NCBI GenBank assembly: GCA_900555975.1
Contig: USNI01000030.1
Location: 1-9,552 of the forward strand
DNA length: 9,552 nucleotides
Reading direction: 5' to 3'
DNA from: an uncultured Desulfovibrio sp.
GTDB lineage: Bacteria > Desulfobacterota > Desulfovibrionia > Desulfovibrionales > Desulfovibrionaceae
The first letter of the stretch is position 1; every line of letters starts with the position of its first letter. Shown here piece after piece: positions 6,261 through 9,552 of this stretch. Both the position numbers and the translations under genes were made by a program. The notes beneath the pieces were generated by a model, which did not search any database, had not been told where the DNA came from, and was given only the letters and a program-made list of their open reading frames with translations.

Positions 6261-7436
6261 CTATTTCCCCGTGTTTCTGAGCGCCGCCCGATATTCACGG
6301 ACGGCCCGATTGTGCTCTGAAAGGGTTCGGGAGAACGTATGCCCCCGGTCACGGCCGGTGGCCACGAAATAAAGATACTCGTGTTTTTCCGGATTGATGG
6401 CTGCCTTGAGTGCGGATGAGCCGAACGAACATATGGGGCCGGGGGGAAGTCCCGGGTTCTGATAGGTATTATAGCGGTTGTTTTTGTTTTCCAGGTGACT
6501 GCGCAGCAGCGGCCCTTCAAAGTTCTGTCCCAGCCCGTAGATCACCGTGGGATCGGCCTGAAGAAGCATGTTCTTTTCCAGCCGGTTGGCGTAGACTCCG
6601 GCCACGCGTGCCCGTTCTTCCGGTACGCTGGTTTCCTTTTCCACGATGGATGCCAGTATGACGAAGCGTTTCAGCTCCTCCGCAGACGGACGTTTTCCGT
6701 TCGGCCAGAGCTTGTCCGCCTTCTGCCAGAACATTCCCACAAGCCGGTTGGCCACGGATCTTGCCGCATCCTTGTCCATCTCTCTCGGCCGGGGCAGCAG
6801 ATAGGTCTCAGGGAAGAGGAATCCTTCGGCCGAGTCGAAGGGAATGCCCCAGTGACGCAGAAAGGCGGGATCGTGTATGACAGACGTGAAGTCCACGGCC
6901 CGGCAGAAACCGCCTTCTTCCACAAGCCTGGCCACCTCCCACCAGGTCAGCCCCTCCCGTATCGTCAGGCGGTAGAGCATGGCCTTGCCCGAGACCAGCA
7001 TGTCCAGCACTTTTTCCGGCAGCCAGCCGGTGCTTACCAGAAAGCGTCCGGCCTGAAGGTTGCGGCTTTTTTCCATGTAGCGGGTCAGCAGCTGAAAGCG
7101 CAGGGCATCGGTAACGACGCCTTCCTTTTCCAGCATGGCGGCAACCTGGGCCAGCGTCATGCCCGGTTCGATGTCCACGATAAGACTTTTGCCCGGGGTT
7201 TCCGGGGGCGTGTCCAGAAAGTTGCGGGCGTCATGCCATACATACAGACCTGCCGCCACGCACAACACAAGAAGCAGCGTCAGAATCCACAGAAGAATGC
7301 GGCGCTTTTTGCGCGGCGCTTTTGGTTCTTCGGCAGGCGTTTCACCTTTGACGGGCGCATCCTGCTTCGTTTCGTTGTCGGTTTCCGGCGCGGGCCGGGA
7401 AGTGTCGTCGTCCGGGGTTCTCTGATCCTGACTCAT
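6261..7436 (-). CDS. mltG: endolytic murein transglycosylase MltG (YceG-like)
   Basis: The 391-residue protein cuts nascent glycan strands in peptidoglycan and is thought to act as a terminase for chain elongation. An acidic, Pro-rich cytoplasmic tail (1-40) is followed by PRKKRR and a membrane helix (about 47-66), so the catalytic part lies in the periplasm. A LysM-like subdomain (about 84-150) comes before the YceG domain. The catalytic glutamate is E266 in LASIVEKET, matching E218 of E. coli MltG. The conserved NTYQNPGLPPGPI (323-335) and the HTFSRT end motif are present, so it looks active. The ATG at 7436 overlaps the ruvX stop by 4 bases, with AGGAG 9 bases upstream. Confidence 0.96.
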   Translation of the reverse strand: MSQDQRTPDDDTSRPAPETDNETKQDAPVKGETPAEEPKAPRKKRRILLWILTLLLVLCVAAGLYVWHDARNFLDTPPETPGKSLIVDIEPGMTLAQVAAMLEKEGVVTDALRFQLLTRYMEKSRNLQAGRFLVSTGWLPEKVLDMLVSGKAMLYRLTIREGLTWWEVARLVEEGGFCRAVDFTSVIHDPAFLRHWGIPFDSAEGFLFPETYLLPRPREMDKDAARSVANRLVGMFWQKADKLWPNGKRPSAEELKRFVILASIVEKETSVPEERARVAGVYANRLEKNMLLQADPTVIYGLGQNFEGPLLRSHLENKNNRYNTYQNPGLPPGPICSFGSSALKAAINPEKHEYLYFVATGRDRGHTFSRTLSEHNRAVREYRAALRNTGK

Positions 7437-7861
7437 GCAGGCAGTCTCCTTTCTTCAGGCTGATCCAGGAAGCTCTCAAGAATGAGCACGGCGGCCTGCT
7501 GATCCACCACCTTCTTCACTTCACGAAATCCCATGCCGAAGTCATAGAGCTCATGTTCCGCAGCCGCGCTGCTGAGCGCTTCGTTCATCCAGTAGATCGG
7601 CAGGCTGGTGCGGCGTTTCAGCGATTCCACAAAATGGCGTACCTGTACGGTGGTGAGGCACTCCGTTCCGTCGGTATACAGGGGCAGGCCCACCACGATG
7701 GCTTCGGCCTGTTCCTTTTCCAGCAGCGCCAGAAGTTCGGCAAAGAAGGCGGCCTTCGTTTCCCTTTTCAGCGTGCACCGGGGAAAGGCAAAGTTTCCGT
7801 CCACGTCGGAGACGGCAATGCCGACACGCTTGAGTCCGTAGTCGATGGCAAGATATTTCAT
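7433..7861 (-). CDS. ruvX: YqgF/RuvX family RNase H-fold nuclease (Holliday junction resolvase-like)
   Basis: At 142 residues this is a full-length YqgF-family protein, implicated in pre-16S rRNA 5' end processing and annotated as a putative Holliday junction resolvase. Present are the N-terminal LAIDYGLKRVGIAVSD with D7, the VVGLPLYTDGTE strand (57-67), and the C-terminal VVDQQAAVLIL with D120. The middle motif, normally DER(L/F)(S/T)(S/T), reads NEALSS (93-98): the glutamate E94 remains, but the Asp and Arg are replaced. It lies 4 bases after pgpA and overlaps mltG by 4. No Shine-Dalgarno sequence is visible before its ATG, so translation probably depends on coupling to pgpA. Confidence 0.93.
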   Translation of the reverse strand: MKYLAIDYGLKRVGIAVSDVDGNFAFPRCTLKRETKAAFFAELLALLEKEQAEAIVVGLPLYTDGTECLTTVQVRHFVESLKRRTSLPIYWMNEALSSAAAEHELYDFGMGFREVKKVVDQQAAVLILESFLDQPEERRLPA

Positions 7862-7865
7862 GATG

Positions 7866-8381
7866 CTATAGTGTCAGAAGACCGGGGGCGACAATGCGCA
7901 TCGTCAGCATGACGATGCTGACGCACAAAAGTGCCCATACTCCTGCCAGCACATCGTCGATCATGATTCCCCATCCTGAAGGCAGCCAGCTCTCCGATGC
8001 GTGAACAGGCCAGGGCTTGAGAATGTCGAAAAGCCGGAAAAAGAAGAAGGGAATGAGCAGAAAAACGGCATCCTTCCAGGTAGAGGCCGCGGAAAAGCCT
8101 CCAAGGCAGAGCATGGTCACCCATTGTCCCACGAGTTCGTCGATGACTACGCATCCCGGATCCTGTCTGCCAAGCAGTACTTCCGCGCGGGAAGCGGCGA
8201 AACCTCCCATGAGAAAGAGCAGCAGGAGCAGGCCGAGTCTCCAGGGCAGGCTCAGAGGAAGGAAGATGAAGGGAGAAAGAAGGACGGCCAGGAAGGAGCC
8301 GGCTGTCCCGGGAGCCTTCGGAAAAAGGCCGGCTGGGCCGAGCCGGCAGAAATGAAGAATCAGAGTATCTAAAAAAGTCAT
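7866..8381 (-). CDS. pgpA: phosphatidylglycerophosphatase A
   Basis: The 171-residue inner-membrane enzyme removes the phosphate from phosphatidylglycerol phosphate to give phosphatidylglycerol. PgpA motifs are all visible: GLFPKAPGTAGS (18-29), DPGCVVIDELVGQW (74-87, with D81 and E82), RLFDILKPWPV (116-126) and GWGIMIDDVLAGV (136-148, with D142 and D143). Hydrophobic segments lie between them. The frame is open further upstream to 8630, but that extension runs antisense through the tRNA gene and resembles nothing. The ATG at 8381 has GGAG (8391-8388) 6 bases upstream and starts the family N-terminus. It is the first gene of the operon and lies about 32 bases behind a promoter. Confidence 0.95.
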   Translation of the reverse strand: MTFLDTLILHFCRLGPAGLFPKAPGTAGSFLAVLLSPFIFLPLSLPWRLGLLLLLFLMGGFAASRAEVLLGRQDPGCVVIDELVGQWVTMLCLGGFSAASTWKDAVFLLIPFFFFRLFDILKPWPVHASESWLPSGWGIMIDDVLAGVWALLCVSIVMLTMRIVAPGLLTL

Positions 8382-8412
8382 GCATAACTCCGTATCGGCA
8401 GAACTGGAAATC

Positions 8413-8441
8413 AGGATAGAAGCTCGGGCTGTTCTTGGCAA
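8413..8441 (-). promoter_or_regulatory. promoter of the pgpA-ruvX-mltG operon
   Basis: On the minus strand TTGCCA (8441-8436) and TATCCT (8418-8413) are exactly 17 bases apart. The -35 matches the consensus at 5 of 6 positions and the -10 at 4 of 6. Transcription would start near 8406, leaving a leader of about 25 bases that contains the pgpA ribosome site. Confidence 0.65.
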
Positions 8442-8505
8442 GGGGAGAGACGGGGAGTTGAAGCGAGGACGTACGCGGAAAATCGGGTGGCATTCAACCT
8501 TTTTC

Positions 8506-8532
8506 TTGTCATCCTTTTTCAGTGCTGATACG
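8506..8532 (+). promoter_or_regulatory. possible promoter of tRNA-Leu
   Basis: TTGTCA (8506-8511) matches the -35 consensus at 5 of 6 positions. The best -10 candidate, GATACG (8527-8532), is poor and only 15 bases away. The position just before the tRNA is right, but the -10 is uncertain. Confidence 0.35.
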
Positions 8533-8542
8533 AAAGACGTGT

Positions 8543-8629
8543 GCCCGGGTGGCGAAACTGGTATACGCAAGGGACTTAAAATCCCTCGTCCGCAAGGACT
8601 TGCGGGTTCAAGCCCCGCACCGGGTACCA
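8543..8629 (+). tRNA. tRNA-Leu (anticodon UAA)
   Basis: The 87-base sequence folds as a class II tRNA. The anticodon stem AGGGA/TCCCT encloses CTTAAAA, giving anticodon TAA. The long variable arm (CGTCC-GCAA-GGAC) and the T arm GCGGG-TTCAAGC-CCCGC are clear, and CCA (8627-8629) is encoded. Aligning U8 and the GCG/CGC D stem places the acceptor at 8543-8549 and 8619-8625. In that register base pair 7-66 is G-A, a mismatch, and pair 1-72 is G-U, a pair I also recall in E. coli tRNA-Leu(UAA). It reads UUA, and UUG by wobble, and is transcribed away from pgpA. Confidence 0.95.
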
Positions 8630-8641
8630 TACTGATGAGTT

Positions 8642-8681
8642 AAGGTCTCATGGTCTTTTATAAAAGACATGGGACCTTTTT
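8642..8681 (+). terminator. intrinsic terminator of tRNA-Leu
   Basis: A long hairpin (AAGGTC at 8642-8647 pairing with GACCTT at 8673-8678, continuing through a G-T pair, CAT/ATG, one bulged G and GTCTTTT/AAAAGAC) is followed by TTTTT ending at 8681. It starts 13 bases after the tRNA 3' end and is a strong Rho-independent terminator. Confidence 0.85.
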
Positions 8682-8880
8682 ATATATGTATCATATTGAG
8701 TTGAAATTCATGCATAAATACAAAAACTGTTATATATGCATACATTGTGTGATGATCTGTATGGCGCATGAAAGAGGATGATATATATAAAAGAATAATG
8801 TGCATATATATGTTTGTTATTATTTAAATATAAAAATTCATCAGATGCGATGGTTGCAGAAAATTTTTTAATGTAGTCCG
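8682..8880. other. AT-rich intergenic island, about 26% GC
   Basis: By hand count 52 of these 199 bases are G or C, in sharp contrast with the GC-rich surroundings. It holds many TATATA runs and a gapped inverted repeat (8731-8746 with 8797-8810). The only frame with an ATG of note is about 19 codons (from 8768) without a ribosome site. I see no gene, integrase remnant or second copy of the tRNA 3' end. Confidence 0.7.
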
Positions 8881-8897
8881 AACGGAGGAAGATAAAG

Positions 8898-8929
8898 GGG
8901 CGCCGATCTGAGTTTTCAGATCGGCGCCC
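8898..8929 (-). terminator. hairpin terminator downstream of the UPF0210 gene
   Basis: A perfect 14-bp stem (8898-8911 with 8916-8929) closes a 4-base loop. On the minus strand it is followed by CTTTATCTTCC, a modest T-rich tract. It lies about 55 bases after the stop codon of the minus-strand gene and is its likely terminator; no T-run follows on the plus strand. Confidence 0.7.
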
Positions 8930-8983
8930 TGCTGTACGGATGTGAGATCAGTGGTTGCAGACGACCCGTTTCCCGGCAACGGT

Positions 8984-9552
8984 TCAGTTCTTCAGGCTGT
9001 GAATGGGCGCAGGGATGCGGCCGCCGAGATTGATGAAGGCGGAAGCGTCGCCGGTATTGACGGGAATGATCTTGGCCTGCCCGAGAAGGCCGCCGAAGAT
9101 GGCGGTTTCTCCCACGCCCTTGCCCGGGACGGGGATGACACGCACGGCGGTGGTTTTCGTGTTGATCATGCCGATGGCCATTTCATCGGCAATGAGTCCG
9201 GAAATGGTGGTGGCCGGGGTATCACCGGGAATGGCGATCATATCGAGACCGACGGAGCAGACGCTGGTCATGGCTTCCAGTTTTTCCATGGTGAGCGCAC
9301 CGCTGTTGGCTGCGGCCTCGATGCTGGAGTCTTCGGACACGGGTATGAAGGCACCGGAAAGGCCGCCTACGTGGGAGGAGGCAAAAACGCCGCCTTTCTT
9401 CACGGCGTCGTTGAGCATGGCGAGCACGGCGGTGGAACCGGGAGCGCCGATGGAGGAAAGGCCGACGCTCTGAAAGATTTCACCCACGGAGTCGCCGACG
9501 GCGGGAGGCGGCGCCAGAGAAAGGTCGGCCACGCCGAAGGGCAGATGCATGC
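8984..9552 (-). CDS. UPF0210/DUF711 family protein (PFL-like), C-terminal part
   Basis: The visible 188 or so residues are the C-terminal half of a protein whose start lies beyond the right edge; the frame is open to the last bases. The segments [22 protein letters not shown], split as [14 protein letters not shown] and NDAVKKGG, together with [39 protein letters not shown] and the end [13 protein letters not shown], fit the UPF0210 family. Full members are about 450 residues, structurally related to pyruvate formate-lyase-like folds, with unknown reaction. In many genomes an ACT-domain regulator (UPF0237) precedes it, which would lie outside this window. The methionine near 9550 is internal and not the start. 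Confidence 0.88.
   Translation of the reverse strand, partial: MHLPFGVADLSLAPPPAVGDSVGEIFQSVGLSSIGAPGSTAVLAMLNDAVKKGGVFASSHVGGLSGAFIPVSEDSSIEAAANSGALTMEKLEAMTSVCSVGLDMIAIPGDTPATTISGLIADEMAIGMINTKTTAVRVIPVPGKGVGETAIFGGLLGQAKIIPVNTGDASAFINLGGRIPAPIHSLKN

Noticed and set aside
8382..8630. N-terminal extension of PgpA to 8630
   Set aside because: It runs antisense through the tRNA-Leu gene and through the promoter boxes, and the family N-terminus with its ribosome site begins at 8381.
8768..8830. A short plus-strand frame of about 19 codons in the AT-rich island
   Set aside because: No ribosome binding site, no hydrophobic or other distinctive pattern, and the length is what chance would give in AT-rich DNA.
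1..9552. CRISPR array, insertion sequence, prophage or toxin-antitoxin module
   Set aside because: No regularly spaced repeats, transposase or integrase motifs, or paired small toxin-like genes were found on either strand; apart from the leads above the region is ordinary housekeeping DNA.

Overview
The window is GC-rich and dominated by housekeeping genes. It most resembles a Desulfovibrio-like bacterium (order Desulfovibrionales, e.g. the Bilophila/Mailhella/Desulfovibrio group). This guess rests on the protein style, the presence of selB and a zinc-ribbon/Yip1 membrane protein; no 16S rRNA or diagnostic marker is present, so the assignment is an inference.

Layout. (1) Positions 1-204 hold no gene but carry two consecutive minus-strand intrinsic terminators. 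(2) The minus-strand pair ffh (SRP54 GTPase) -> rpsP (ribosomal protein bS16) ends at those terminators. (3) A divergent intergenic region (1978-2161) separates ffh from plus-strand selB (selenocysteine-specific elongation factor), which is followed with a few bases' gap or a 4-base overlap by a DEDDh 3'-5' exonuclease. (4) After a 204-base spacer with a good promoter comes a plus-strand zinc-ribbon/Yip1-type integral membrane protein, closed by a 14-bp perfect hairpin that also faces the convergent operon. (5) A minus-strand operon runs pgpA (phosphatidylglycerophosphatase A) -> ruvX/yqgF -> mltG -> a 32-residue membrane miniprotein. It has a clear sigma-70-type promoter in front of pgpA, a 4-base gap between pgpA and ruvX and a 4-base overlap between ruvX and mltG. 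(6) A plus-strand tRNA-Leu(UAA) with its own terminator lies upstream of pgpA, transcribed divergently. (7) A roughly 200-base AT-rich island (about 26% GC by hand count) without a recognisable gene follows. (8) At the right edge is the C-terminal part of a minus-strand UPF0210/DUF711 (PFL-like) protein, which runs out of the window.

How the genes work together. ffh and rpsP serve translation and membrane targeting; selB implies that the organism makes selenoproteins, although selA, selC, selD and SECIS elements are not in the window. The pgpA-ruvX-mltG operon mixes phospholipid synthesis, nucleic-acid processing and peptidoglycan strand termination; all but ruvX act at the inner membrane. 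I do not see a defence island, CRISPR array, transposon, prophage or biosynthetic cluster. The most interesting leads are small: the miniprotein after mltG, the altered DER motif in RuvX, the early termination after rpsP, and the AT-rich island behind the tRNA.
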